From NCBI RefSeq assembly GCF_048569485.1, contig NC_134354.1, forward strand, positions 514,671,780-514,735,779: 64,000 bases of DNA, read 5' to 3'. A model generated the notes under the pieces. The model did no database searches. It was not told the DNA's origin and was given only the letters and a program-made list of their open reading frames with translations. Below, piece by piece: positions 22,556 through 34,164 of the stretch. This DNA comes from Anomaloglossus baeobatrachus. Taxonomy: Eukaryota; Chordata; Amphibia; Anura; Aromobatidae. The translations under genes and the position numbers were made by a program. The stretch's first letter is position 1, and every line of letters begins with the position of its first letter.

Positions 22556-22602
22556 CAGTTACTATCCCGGGCAATGCCCGGGTACTATAGCTAAGATATA
22601 TA

Positions 22603-22641
<39 letters not shown>

Positions 22642-22646
22642 TATAT

Positions 22647-23270
22647 TGTGAGGGCCAGGGAGGACTGGTAGGCCCAGGAGGTGGATCCACTGGACCGAGC
22701 ACCCCACGTGGAGGGCAGGGTACACAGTAGCTGGAGCACTAGCGTGGCAGGAAAGGGGGGAAGAACCAGGTCACCAGGGTCATGGAGTCCCATAGGACAG
22801 TACAGGAACAGGTGCAGGTATCAGGAACAAAGACAGGACCAGGTCACTAGGGTCACAGCGTACTTTAAGGCAGTAATACAGGAAACAGGAACAAAAGGAC
22901 CTGAGCACCTAGCTCACAAGACAAAGCAAAGAAACACAAGCGATGATCAGGCCCCGTCCACATGGAAAGGCCAGTCTTATATACCCAGCACAGCCTCAGG
23001 TCATTTCCTGTTGCAGTAGTGCTGGGCCTATAAGACCAGGTGAGTGGGCGCGGTCCGGTCTTATACAGAGGCATTAGTCAGAGGGCGTGACCGGTGGATG
23101 CATGGACTGGACCAGTGAGCAAGGAGTGGTGGTGCAATGGGAAGACTGGACCAGTGAGCACGGAGCGGTGCAATGCAGGTGCAACCGGATCAGTGGGTAC
23201 GGAGCGGTGCCTGGATGGTGAAACCGGCTCAGTAGGTAAGGAGTGCTGCTGTGACACCGGGAGCATGACA
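22647..23270 (-). repeat. Downstream (3') LTR of the Ty3/gypsy fossil
   Basis: Read on +, it runs from TGTGAGGGCC to GGGAGCATGACA. A polypurine tract on the - strand lies directly beside it. Confidence 0.85.
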
Positions 23271-25068
23271 GTACCCCCCCTTGAAGCCCCCCTCTCCGCG
23301 GCCAGGACATAAAGGCGCACCGAAGAGAGGCAGCAATGTACTTCCGGGACAACCAGGATCGGGCCTCAGGACCACAATCCACCCAATTGACCAGGAAGGA
23401 CTGCTTACCCCGGACCGTTTTCATGGGCACTATGACCCATATCGGGGAACCCATGTCAGCGGCAAGGGAGGCAACGGAAAGGGAAGGACAGTCAGAAGCA
23501 GGACTGGAATCTTGGACGACCGGATCGAGCGTCTCGGACCGGGTACAGGACAGTGTCTCATGCTCAGTAGCTGGTGGACTCAAAGTCTCAACTCCAGAAG
23601 GCGGTGGAATCAAAGTCTCAGATGCGTGGAACATTGCTGGATAGCGTCGTCTCTTCTTCAGGATCCTGCAGCTTGACTGAGTCAAGTGCCAGGGGCTGAA
23701 GAACAGGCTGCAAGCAGGTTTGGTGGCACTCCAGCGGGTAATCGTGCCAGAGCACCAACTAATAACAGGGTCATGGAGTTTCAGCCAGGGCAGGCCCAAC
23801 AGGAGCTCAGGAGCCATCCTTGGGATCACATAGAAGGCGATGGTCTCTGTATGCGAAGTGCCAACCTGGAGGTTCACGGGCTCGGTGGTATACCGGACAG
23901 ACTCGTAGAGCGGTTTGCCGTCTACGGAGGCAAACCAGAGGGGCTTCTTCAGCGGAGTGACAGGAACCTGGTATTTGTCTACCGTGGCCTGGTGGATAAA
24001 GTTGCCTGCTGCCCCGGAATCGATGTGGGCCTCTGCCAAAAATCGGGTCCCCTCTGTCGTCACCTGAACCGTCTGTTTAACTGGGTCGGAAGGGATTCCA
24101 GTGGCAAGGGTGGCGGTTCCTACCATCCTTGGACCTGGGGTCTACCAGGTTTCTCAGGGCATGTTCGAAGCATATGTGACCCGTCTCCACAATAGAAGCA
24201 CAGGCCCCGGGCGAGCCGTTCTGCATGGCGTTGCTTGGCTTGGGTCAGACGGTCCACTTGCATGGGTTCTGGTGACGATTCACAGAAAGGCAGGAACAAG
24301 GGTGCGCTAGGTTTCTGCGGGGGCAAGACATGGCGAGGTGGTCGCTTCTCTCGGACTACCTCCTGGGCACGCTCCAGAAAACAGAGGTCAATCCGGGTGG
24401 TCAGGGAAATCAAAGCATCCAAGGTGCGTGGAATGTCACGGCCGGCGAGGTCGTCTTTAATACAACCAAAGAGACCCTCCCAAAAGGCCGCCGTTGAGGC
24501 CTCATTGTTCCAGCCCAGCTCCGAAGCGAGCGTGCAGAACTGTATGGCATACTGGCCGACTGTTTGGGTCCCTTGGCGTAGCTGGAGGAGCATAGAGGTC
24601 ACTGCGGTAGTTCGTCCGGGTTCGTCGAAGGTGTCCCGGAAGGCTCGTAGGAACTCCTGGATATCGGTGGTCATCGGGTCCTTGTTCTCCCACAGGGGGT
24701 TAATCCTGGCCAGGGCTTCACCTTCCTGGTGTGACATCAGGAACGCCACCTTGGCCTGGTCTGAGGCGAACAAGTGCGGGAGCAACTGGAAGTGCAAGGA
24801 GCACTGGTTCAGGAAGCCTCGGCAGGACTTGGGATCCCCTACGTAGTGAGGCAGAGCAGCAAGGCAAAGTTGCGAGGTCGTGGAGACAACTGGTTCGGAC
24901 CTGGAGACCGGTTGCTGCGTGGCCTGAGACGAAGCGGCGGTCTGCAGCGTATACAACCGGTGGTCCACGGACGCCAGGAATTTCAGCATCCGGTTCAGGG
25001 TTTCGCGCTGTTGCGCCAGTTCCTGGCGTAGCTCAGCCAGCTCTGATTTTTGTGCTTCAGTGGGATCC
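23271..25068 (-). pseudogene. gag/protease-like remains of the Ty3/gypsy fossil
   Basis: The gag-like part opens with MDPTEAQKSELAELRQELAQ, has a coiled-coil-like start and ends with a zinc knuckle (CFYCGDGSHMLRTC). The next part has an aspartic protease signature, HIDSGAAGNFI, with a later LLGLPWL. A short tail resembles a chromodomain. Much of pol is absent. Treated as a fossil; no repaired product is implied. Confidence 0.8.
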
Positions 25069-25083
25069 ATGGCCTGATCATAC

Positions 25084-25754
25084 TGTGAGGGCCAGGGAGG
25101 ACTGGTAGGCCCAGGAGGTGGATCCACTGGACCGAGCACCCCACCTGGAGGGCAGGGTACACGGTAGCTGGAGCACTAGCGTGGCAGGAACAGGAAGAAC
25201 CAGGTCACCAGGGTCATGGAGTCCCATAGGACAGTACAGGAACAGGTGCAGGTATCAGGAACAAAGACAGGACCCAGTCACTAGGGTCACAGCGTACTTT
25301 AAGGCAGTAATACAGGAAACAGGAACAAAAGGACCTGAGCACCTAGCTCACAAGACAAAGCAAAGAAACACAAACAATGATCAGGCCCCGCCCACATGGA
25401 AAGGCCAGTCTTATATACCGAGCACAGCCTCAGGTCATTTCCTGTTGCAGTAGTGCTGGGCCTATAAGACCAGGTGAGTGGGCGTGGCCCTGTGCTATAC
25501 AGAGGCATCAGTCAGAGTCAGACTCCTGAGACCTGTAACAGGACTCAGGGGAGCAAGAGCGGGAGCGGCAGGCGTGACCGGTGGACGCATGGACTGGACC
25601 AGTGAGCAAGGAGCGGTGGTGCGATGGCGAGACTGGATCAGTGAGCACGGAGCGGTGCAATGCAGGTGCGACCGGATCAGTGGGTACGGAGTGGTGCCTG
25701 GATGGTGAAACCGGCTCAGTAGGTAAGGAGCGCTGCTGGGACACCGGTAGCGTG

Positions 25755-25757
<3 letters not shown>
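25084..25757 (-). repeat. Upstream (5') LTR of the Ty3/gypsy fossil
   Basis: Same ends as the other LTR (TGTGAGGGCC and GTAGCGTGACA as read on +). The gag-like frame begins close to it on the - strand. Confidence 0.85.
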
Positions 25758-25788
<31 letters not shown>

Positions 25789-25800
25789 TTTTATATATAT

Positions 25801-26262
25801 TGTGAGATAGCGGGGCCATTGATATGTGACGGATGGTACGTATCTCCCAGAATGCGTACAGAAACATATTAGAACCCTACATAGTGGTCAGTCTAGTAAC
25901 CTCCAGGCCAGGTTATGCAGGTGGCTCATGGCCACAGTTCTTGTTTTAAAGCTCTTTGTAAAGGCCTGGGTGGGGCAGAGTCTGTTTTGTAAGCTGCAGA
26001 GCAGGAAGCCTGGGAAAGCTCCAGGCCTGCGTGGACCGATTATAAGTCTGTGGACCCTCCTGGAACAGCCAAACGGGGTATCGTAAGACCGTCTCCTACG
26101 GCAAGGGGTGCCTGTGTGACGGGGACCCGTATGGACGGTGCAAAACCCGGCTGTGTTCCGGATGACTTTACCTGTACAGCGAGGACAATAAAGCTGTTTG
26201 GATCGGACTATTTGGGTCACTGCCTCTTTGTCGCCCTGGGGGACCCCCACCCCGCTACAACA
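25801..26262 (+). mobile_element. Solo LTR (fossil)
   Basis: A 462-bp unit starting TGTGAGATAGCGGGG and ending CCCCGCTACAACA, with an AATAAAG signal near 26189. It lies in the same TA-rich target as the Ty3/gypsy fossil. No internal region is left. Family probably Ty3/gypsy or retrovirus-like; not resolved. Confidence 0.7.
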
Positions 26263-26578
26263 TATACATATATATATTTTCTTATTTTACTTTTTGTTTA
26301 CAGACAGTGCTTTATTTATGAGCATCTGACTTACAAACACCTAGGTGAAAAAAGAATAATTTTCACCTCATCACAAACCTCTCTGGCAGTTCACTGTTTG
26401 GTCCTCTTCCTTCCACCTTTGCAAGCTGCAGCTCTCTCCATAGGCCAGCAATTTTTGCCGTATCCAGGCCCCGAAGGTCACTGCGTGTCTTAAGGTTCAT
26501 GAGGTTGCTAAGTTGAGGCGTTAACTTTTGACATACAGTAACCTCGGAGGCCTGGATGCAGTCAAATGTTCATGCCTA
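26263..26578. other. No recognisable feature
   Basis: Non-coding intronic sequence between a solo LTR and a decayed Tc1. Confidence 0.4.
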
Positions 26579-27031
26579 TAGTGAAGAAAAGTCTGCACAC
26601 CCAAATAAAAATACCAGATTTTTATAATGTAAAATTTAATGTCATCCATAATCTGTACAAATTCATTGTGAAACAAACTGAAATCATTTTGAGGGTGAAT
26701 AAAAATAACAAACTTAAAATTATGTAGTTGCAAAAGTATGAATACCCTCCTAAAACTGGGGATGAGGTTGTATTCAGAATTAGACAACCAGATTTAAACT
26801 CATTTTCAGAAATAGTAAATACATATCTGCTGTCTTTAAAATTATTTGAATTAATCCCATATGCAGTTGGTTCAAGCAGACTTTTCCTGACATTTTACAG
26901 AAAAAGCCATGGTCCATAAACAGCTTACAACACAGCAATGGGATATCATTGTTAAAAGTTACAATTCCAAAGTGCATATATTACTGAAGACAGTAATCAA
27001 GCAGTGACTTAATCTGGTACAACAATGATAA

Positions 27032-27653
27032 TGTCACACTGTACTCGAGGATGTCCTAAATCAGTACAGGGTTGTAATGCAGTACAGAGAAGATTCCTGA
27101 AACTACCTGAGAAGGTAGTTAGTAGGTACACCACTAGAGGGTGGTAGAGTGGAGAAAACATATGTGCAGAGCATTCCCTAACAGAGGTAATAGTAGTCAA
27201 GCCCACCAGATGGCAGTAGAATAGTCAGGATGCCGGATCACAACATAAGGTCTTGTAAATACACAGGAGCAAAGCAAAAATGTAGTCAGTCAGTAACCGG
27301 GAAGTCAAGATAAGGTATGCAGATGAGGAACAAACAGCGAGACAGATGAGCAGGGAACTGAAGGGAGACAGCGTTAGAGACACTGACAGGACGGGAACAG
27401 AGAACAGAGGTGGTCAACAACAGGTCAGGTGAACATGGAGGTCAGGAGGGGGAGGGCAGACAACAGGTCACTCATGAGCAGAACGCAGCAGAGCCGGAAA
27501 TATCACTGGCATAATTCCAGAGATGCAGTGCCATAATATAGTGGCCTGACCTTCAGAACAAGGCAGGAAGGATTAACCCCTAATGTGACCTGTATCAGAG
27601 ATGGGAAACTGGCAAAGGCTCTGCCACAACTGAGCCAGGAGTAAATCATGACA
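27032..27653 (-). mobile_element. Probable solo LTR (fossil)
   Basis: A 622-bp unit, TGTCACACTG to AATCATGACA on +. On the - strand it begins TGTCATGATTTACTCC. No protein part is seen and no clear duplication was found, so it is old or imprecisely bounded. Confidence 0.5.
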
Positions 27654-27894
27654 GAAAATACCGAGAACTGACCATCAATCAAAATTTAAAATGAAAAGAC
27701 AATAAGAAAATTGGTCCTGGAGGCTGCTAAAATGCCTACAGCAACATTAAATGAATTGTGGGAAATTCTGATAGGTCCTTGTATGCAACAATCTCCCACA
27801 TTCTTTATATATCTGTCCTGTTTAGTAGAATGGCAGGATGCAAGCCTTTCCAAAGAAAGCCATCGAAACTGACTATGTTTTGTCAAACCCAACA

Positions 27895-28482
27895 TTAAGG
27901 CGAGCTTTGCACGCTGCGACATCGGTAACAATGTGTTACCGATGCTGCAGCGATAGTCCCGCCCCCGTCGCACGTTCGATATCTAGTGAAAGCTGCTGTA
28001 GCGATTATTATCGCTACGGCAGCTTTACACGCACATACCTGCCGTGCGACGTCCCTCTGGCCGGCGACCCGCCTCCTTCCTTAGAGGGCGGGTCGTGCGG
28101 TGTCACAGTGACGTCACACGGCAGGCGGCCAATTGAAGCGGAGGGGCGGAGATGAGCAGGATGTAAACATCCCGCCCACCTCCGTCCTTCTCATTGCAGC
28201 CGGCGGCAGGTAAGTTGAAGTTCCTCGCTCCTGCGGCTTTACACACAGCGATGTGTGCTGCTGCAGGAGCGAGGAACAACATCGTACCTGTCGCTGCACC
28301 GGCATTATGGAAATGTCGGAGGCTGCAGCGATGATACGATAACGACGCTTTTGCGCTCGTTCATCGTATCAAAAAGGTTTTACACGTTGCGATATCGACT
28401 GTGACGCCGGATGTGCGTCACTTTCGATTTGACCCCACCGACATCGCACGTGCAATGTCGCAACGTGCAAAGCCGCCCTAAG
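27895..28482. mobile_element. GC-rich palindromic MITE, 'gctttgcacgctgcgac' family
   Basis: The inverted ends are 'gagctttgcacgctgcgaca' and 'tgtcgcaacgtgcaaagc'. Sub-terminal repeats and central hairpins are GC-rich, unlike the neighbouring DNA. It interrupts the Tc1 transposase remnant. No coding capacity. Confidence 0.7.
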
Positions 28483-29092
28483 TCTACCAAAGAATGTGGG
28501 AAAGCATGTTATGGTCTGATGAAACAAAAGTTATTCTTTTTGGCCATAATTCCAAAACGTTTGTTGGCACAAAGCCAACACTACAGATTACCAAAAAAAC
28601 ACCTTACCCAACTTTGAAGAGTTTGTAGAAAATCTCCTCAAAACATGAAAGGATCTTGGCTGTAACATCTCCATAAAGGTTTATGTCTTACATTGGCATC
28701 TAGACTCTCTTCCACCAAACTGCGGAGCAGACAGCAACAAACATGGTGAGAGATTTCATCAAGATATTGCAGCAATGGAGAAACGAGATCAAGGAAAATG
28801 GAATCCATTAATGCTTGCAGATTACTGTAACATTGTCACATACCGTAGTGGCATAGGTTGAAAAAAAGAGCTAGGTCCATCCAGTTCAACTTTCCTCCAC
28901 CAATTATACATTTCGTCACTAAGTCACTTCACCAACAATGTTGTGTGTAGTGAGGAAATCATCCAGCCCTTTTTTAAAAGCTGTTATAGTATCTGCCATT
29001 ACTACCTCTTGTGGTAGTGTATTCCACAGTCTGACTGCTCTAACTGTAAAGAACCTTTTCCTATTTAGCTACCGGAATCGCTTTTCTTCAAC

Positions 29093-30475
29093 TCACAGTG
29101 TATGCCCTCTGGTCCTTAGTATTGTCTTTGGAAGAAATAAGTCATGTGCCAGTCCTTTATATTGACCATACATGTATTTATACAAATAAATGAGATCTCC
29201 TCTGAGATGTCTTTTTTCTAAGCTGAATATATCTAACTTTTTCAATCTCTCATCATATGGGAGACCTTCCATTCCTTGTAGTAGTCTAGTTGTTCGCCTT
29301 TGAACAGACTCTAACTTCTGAATGTCTTTTTTAAAATGTGGAGCCCAAAACTGGATCCCATATTCCAGATGTGGCCTTACAAGTGATTTATAGAGGGATA
29401 ACAATACGTTGGGATCTTGGGATCTAATCTCTCTTTTTATACACCCTAAAATCTTGTTTTCTTTAGCAGCTGCTGCTTGACATTGAGTGCTGCTGCTAAG
29501 TTTATTTGTAATGAGAATACCCAAGTCCTTCTCCTGTTCTGTAGTCCCGAGTTTACTTCCATTTAATGTACACGCAGTTATAGGATTAATCTGTCCTAGG
29601 TGCATTACTTTACATTTATCAACATTAAGTCTCATTTGCCAAGTATCTGCCCATTCTGACATCTTATCCAGATCTTTTTGTAATATTGTACTATCAATGT
29701 CAGTTTTTAATATCCTACATAGTTTGCTGTCATTCGCAAAGACTGACACTTTACTATCAATCCCATGGACAAGGTCATTAATAAAGAGATTAAAAAGAAT
29801 AGGTCCTAGCACAGATCCCTGCTGCACCCCACTGCTGACTATAGCCAAATTAGAGAATGTACCATTTATGACTACTCTTTGTTTCCTATCCTGTAGCCAA
29901 TTCCTTACCCAGTTGCATATAGGTTCCCCTAGTCCTTGCTTCTGGAGCTTTAGTATAAGGCTTTTATGTGGTACAGTATCAAATGCCTTTGCAAAGTCCA
30001 AATAAATCACATCAGTTGCATTAAAAATATCAAGGTCTGCACTTACCCCCTCATAGAACCCCAACAGGTTGGTTAGACATGACTTATCTTTTATAAATCA
30101 ATTTTGTTAGTCAGTTATTACATTATTTTCTGCAATATATTTTTACATGTTCTCCCTTAAAATGCCCTCAAAAACTTTGCATACTACTGATGTCAGGCTT
30201 ACTGGACGGTAGTTGCCTGGATCTACCCTCTTACTTTTCTTAAATATCGGTACCACATCAGCAATCCTCCAATCCTGAGGCACCAACCCTGTTACAAGAG
30301 AGTCTAAAAAGATGAGATACCTCGGTCTGTTGATTACGGAGCTCAATTCCCTCAATATTCGTGGATGAAAGCCATTTGGCCCTGGGGATTTGTCAATGTT
30401 TAATTTACTCAGATGTAGGCGTACTTCTTCTTGTGATAAATTCATTATATCGGGTGGTGAACTTTGATTTTTCAC
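29093..30475 (-). pseudogene. CR1 reverse transcriptase remnant
   Basis: Two frames cover most of the enzyme. The upstream piece has NIDKSPGPNGFHPRILREL and NYRPVSLTSVVCKVFE. The downstream piece has YLDFAKAFDTVPHKSLILKL, SGVQQGSVLGPILFNLFIND and a C-terminal region with LEYGIQFWAPHFKKD and VQRRTTRLL. The catalytic box reads VFANDSK where an active CR1 has FADD, so the first of the two Asp residues is Asn and the second remains. With a break between the pieces this copy is inactive. Confidence 0.88.
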
Positions 30476-31815
30476 TTGTTGAATGATCCCTGGTACAGTC
30501 AGTTCCTTGGTGAACCCAGATGAGAAATACCTATTAATATCTCAGTCTTTTGTTTGTCCTCTATAACTACTTGTTATTATATTTTAAGGGGCCAGTACTA
30601 TCCTTTGTTTTCCATCTGGCATTAATGTATTTATAAAAGATTTTGGGATTTATTTTAATGTCCTTGGCGATTTTTGTTTCAGTAGCTAATTTTGCTTGCT
30701 TGATTTCTTTTTTGCATTTCCTATTGATATCTTTATACTTCTGACATGCTATTTCTGTATTCTCAGCCTTTAAGATTTTAAACGTCCTTTGTTTTTATTT
30801 TATTATACTTTGTACTGTCTTATTTATCCATAGTGGTTTATTTTTATTCCTGGACATTTTATTAACAGAGGGTATAAGTTTTTTTACAGGACTCTAGTAG
30901 TATATCCTTAAACTTACCCTATTTATGTTCGGGATCCCCAGTTACCATAACATTGTCCCAATCTACACATTTAAGCTCTTCCCTTAATTTGTTGAAATCA
31001 GCTTTCCTAAAATTCCAGGTTTTAGCATTTCCCCTTTGAAATATTCTATTGAATATTACTTTGAAGCTTACCATATTATGATCACTGGTGCCCAAGTGCT
31101 CCGGACCTGTAGATCTGAAATTGTATCTGGTCTATTTGCCAGGACTAGATCTAGCAAATTATCTCACCTGGTCAATTCATCTCCCATCTGAGAGAGGAAA
31201 TTGTCTTAAATAGTAGATAAGAACTTACAGCTTTTAGCACAACCAGAAGATTCTATGTCCCACTGTATGTCTGGATAGTTGAAATCTCCCATAATAAGAA
31301 CCCGATTATTATTATTAGCTGCCTTTTAAATTTGTTCCAGCATTTCACCCTGTATTTGATCAGGTATGTTAGGAGGCTTATAGGAAACTACAATTAGAAT
31401 TTTTCCATTATTCCCCTCCCCATGTACATTTACCCATACTGACTCTACATTATTGCAGTTCCCCCAATGTCATCACTCAACACAGGTTTTAGGTTAGATT
31501 TGATAAATATACAAACCCCACCACCTTTTTTGTCTTTCCTGTCCTTCCTAAATGTAGTATAACCCTGCATGTCTTTCATCCAGCCAGGTTTCCATAATGC
31601 CCACCACATCATAATCCATGGTTGACATAAGAGTCTCCAATTCTTGCATTTGCCAGTAGACATTTAATACTATTAACACCTTTATTACTCCTAGCCTCCC
31701 TACGTTCCTTGCATGTCCCATCCCCCTAATCCTTCATTGACCCCTACCATCTCACTTTCTCTATCTGCTCTATCTATCCCCTTATTTGCTCCAGTACCCT
31801 CCCTTCCTACAGATC

Positions 31816-32784
31816 CTAGTTTAAAAGCTCCTCCATCCATCTGACCATTTTCTCCCCCAGTACAGCTGCACCCTCCCCATTGAGGTGCAGCCTGTCCCTA
31901 CCATAGAGCCTGTAGCCGACTGAGAAGTCGGATAGGTTCTCCATTAACCCGAACCCTTCCTTTCTGCACCAACTTCTAAGCCACGTATTTATCTCCCTAA
32001 GCTCCCGCTGTCTTTCTAGTGACGCTCGTGACACCGGTAGCATTTCTGAAAACACCACCTTGGAGGTCCTGGACTTCTCTCCTAGTTCCCTGTAATCATT
32101 TTTAAGGACCTTCCACCTGCCTCTAACTTTGTCATTAGTATCAATGTGCACCATGACCGCTGGGTTTTCCCCAGCCCCACCCAGCAATTTGTCTATCCGA
32201 TCTGCAATATGCCGAACCCGAGCACCCGGCAGACAACACACTGTTAGGCATTCACGGTCTCGGCGACAGATGACCTTGTCTATCCGCCTAATTAGAGAGT
32301 CCCCTACCACCAACATCTGTGTGGGCTTTGCTGCATTCCTTTTTCCCTCCTTCCTACAGCAGTCGTTTTCCTGGTTGCTAGGAGCAATGTCCTGCTGTAG
32401 TGACCCTAGTTCTGTCCCTTCATTACTAATATCAGCCAAACAGGCATATTTACTAGGTTGTGCCAGGTCAGGACTAGGCTCCCTGACACTTTTCCCCCTA
32501 CCTCTTCTTCTAACTGTTACCCAGCTACCTACCTCTAGGTCCTGATCTTCCCCACCTCCACCCTCCTCGATATCACTGGCCCCAGCCAGAGAAAGCTCAG
32601 TGAGCTCTAAACTCCTCTCCAGGTTTATAATGCCCTTGAGTATTGCAAGCTGCTTATTTAGATAAGTTACCCTGGCTTCTAATTATGCAACATGCTTGCA
32701 TTGAGTGCAGACATATTCACCCTCGAACGGCTGCTCAAGGCATGCATACATCTGACAAGATGCACACCTGGTAGCATTGTCCAT
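31816..32784 (-). pseudogene. CR1 ORF1: Cys-rich finger plus SGNH esterase-like domain
   Basis: ATG at 32784 starts MDNATRCASCQMYACL, followed by EYVCTQCKH, a Cys/His cluster like the PHD-type finger of CR1 ORF1. A TAA at 32683-32685 (codon 34) interrupts the frame. It then stays open to 31816. The second half is an SGNH hydrolase fold: MLVVGDSLIRRID (nucleophile Ser), HIDTND and DRLHLNGEGA (Asp and His). CR1/L2 ORF1 esterases of this kind are known; their role in retrotransposition is unclear. Apart from codon 34 this ORF1 is better kept than the RT. Confidence 0.85.
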
Positions 32785-33020
32785 GGAGCACCTATGAAAT
32801 GGGGATAAACAGTAAAGTAGAAAAACAAATAAAAAAACAATAGAAAACATTTAAGGATAAAATCAAACTATGTTCTTGTGTCAAACTATGAGATTGTGTT
32901 TAAACTATGCAGCACTTATCTGCAATCCCCGCACTTTGCTGCAGAACCTCGCTTGTTCTGGCTGGTTTATATAGTTCCACAAGAAATACCAGAAGCTCCC
33001 AGAAGCTTCTAGGAACAGGT

Positions 33021-33440
33021 GTGGCTAATTAACTCACAAGACAAACTTTTTTTGCTTTTTCACAGTATCACAGACAAACAGACACACAATTCCCTAATGA
33101 AATTAAACAATTACAGTTATCACCACTATGAGATTGTGTTTAAACTATGCAGCACTTATCTGCAATCCCCGCACTTTGCTGCAGAACCTTGCATGCTCAG
33201 CAACCTCTCTTATTCTGGCTTGCTTATATAGTTCATTTATTTCTGACAATAATATATGTACTGAGGAAATCATCCAGCCCTTTTTTAAAAGCCGTTATAG
33301 TGCCTGCCCTTACTACTTCTTTGCAGTAGACCATTCCACAGTCTGACTGCTCTAGTTGTGAAGAACAGTTTCCTGTTTAGCTGCCAGAACCGCTTTTCTT
33401 CCTCTCGCAGTGAGTGCCCCTTGGTCTGTTAGACAATTAT
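33021..33440 (-). repeat. Extra CR1 5' monomer and a second CR1 3' fragment
   Basis: 33126-33200 repeats 32884-32950 nearly word for word ('aactatgcagcacttatctg', 'caatccccgcactttgctgc'), about 240 bp apart. 33258-33425 then matches 28950-29115 of the CR1 3' part ('gaggaaatcatccagccct', 'ccacagtctgactgctct'). So a truncated CR1 tail abuts the 5' end of the long copy. Confidence 0.75.
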
Positions 33441-34164
33441 AGGAGATGTCCAATGCAGGCATACAAGAGACAAGAAAAAAAAAGTTGTCACTGAATGGTG
33501 ACCAAATTTTGTAGTGCAATTTCTGCAACTGTTTATAATTCAAAAGTGTTTAGACTTGTTTTAGAATATTTGAATTGTTGCTAAGTTTCCTCTAAATAAA
33601 TATCAAAAAGTAAGCAAAAAAAATAATCTGCATCTTTATATTTGCAAAATTAATAATGTTTCAAAGTACTAAAAATTTTATACTTTAATTTTATTTAGCA
33701 GTAAAAGGAAAACTCTTTGATATCATAAAAACTAGACCAACCAAAATTTTTCATTGTCAGATTTCAATTCAGGAGGTCAAAATCATTAAGAAATGTCTCA
33801 TTTCATAACTGAACCTGACAACTTTTTAAAATGTGTAGAGTAGTGTTACATTATCCCTTACACAGTTACAGAAAGTAGCAGTACTCAGGAAAATGTAAGG
33901 GACTGGGTGATGTCCAGTTGATATGTTACATTCACATCCAAAACAGATCACGAGGCTAATGGCATAAAGGAAAATGTGCCAATAAAGGAAGAAAGGATAG
34001 TATGGATAGGAAGAATAGAGAATTGTGCAGGGGTGCAGAAGACATGAAGAAAGAACACTCAAATTTCTATGTTCTCTATGAGTATAATGTACAAGAAAAG
34101 CTAGAGTATTTGAAATTTTCTGAATTGTCCAAATCTATATTCATACCTTCTACCTATAGGCTTT
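33441..34164. other. Intron 2, last part: nothing recognised
   Basis: AT-rich intronic sequence without an identified repeat or exon. Confidence 0.45.

Larger units (their letters stand above)
19060..22594 (+). mobile_element. Helitron, second copy, with nested elements
   Basis: The 5' part 'tataaagctgagtgtatg' and the phrases 'ggaatccgcacc' and 'gactcagggaatgtcataga' match the Helitron at 9441-10588. The 3' end has the hairpin CCCGGGCAATGCCCGGG, then TACTATAGCTAA (CTRR). The exact 5' end is hidden in the TA repeat. Two nested TTAA elements occupy 19267-21440. It lacks Rep/helicase coding. Confidence 0.85.
22647..25757 (-). mobile_element. Ty3/gypsy LTR retrotransposon fossil, incomplete
   Basis: Two LTRs in the same orientation (22647-23270 and 25084-25757) bracket about 1.8 kb read on the - strand. 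Visible parts are a gag-like frame, a protease-like frame, a tail resembling a chromodomain and a polypurine tract beside the downstream LTR. Reverse transcriptase, RNase H and integrase are not seen, so it is broken and could not move by itself. It sits in a TA repeat with TATAT on both sides. The LTRs are similar with modest divergence, suggesting a fairly young insertion. Confidence 0.85.
26579..28849 (+). mobile_element. Decayed Tc1 element, right end missing
   Basis: The left end has 'gtgaagaaaagtctgcacac' and 'ataaaaataccagattttt', a Tc1 terminus. Degraded transposase sequence includes 'atgttatggtctgatgaaac' near 28506, equivalent to the WSDET motif. A solo LTR (27032-27653) and a MITE (27895-28482) interrupt it, and a CR1 LINE follows at about 28850. 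No right terminal repeat was found. Confidence 0.65.
28850..33020 (-). mobile_element. CR1-type LINE, nearly full length
   Basis: Read on the - strand: a 5' region with tandem promoter-like monomers (32884-33020 and 33126-33240), ORF1 (32784 to 31816), an endonuclease remnant near 31445-31663, then reverse transcriptase (30475-29093) and a 3' UTR ending 'aggtccatccagttcaac' in + orientation near 28880. The ORF2 region is broken by many stops; ORF1 by one. Lies in intron 2 of the ZPLD1-like gene, opposite to its transcription. Confidence 0.88.

Noticed and set aside
23686-24846. + strand frames over the Ty3/gypsy fossil
   Set aside because: Antisense shadows of the gag/protease-like parts.
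27838-28155. 105-codon frame in GC-rich DNA
   Set aside because: Lies across a palindromic MITE; no homology recognised.
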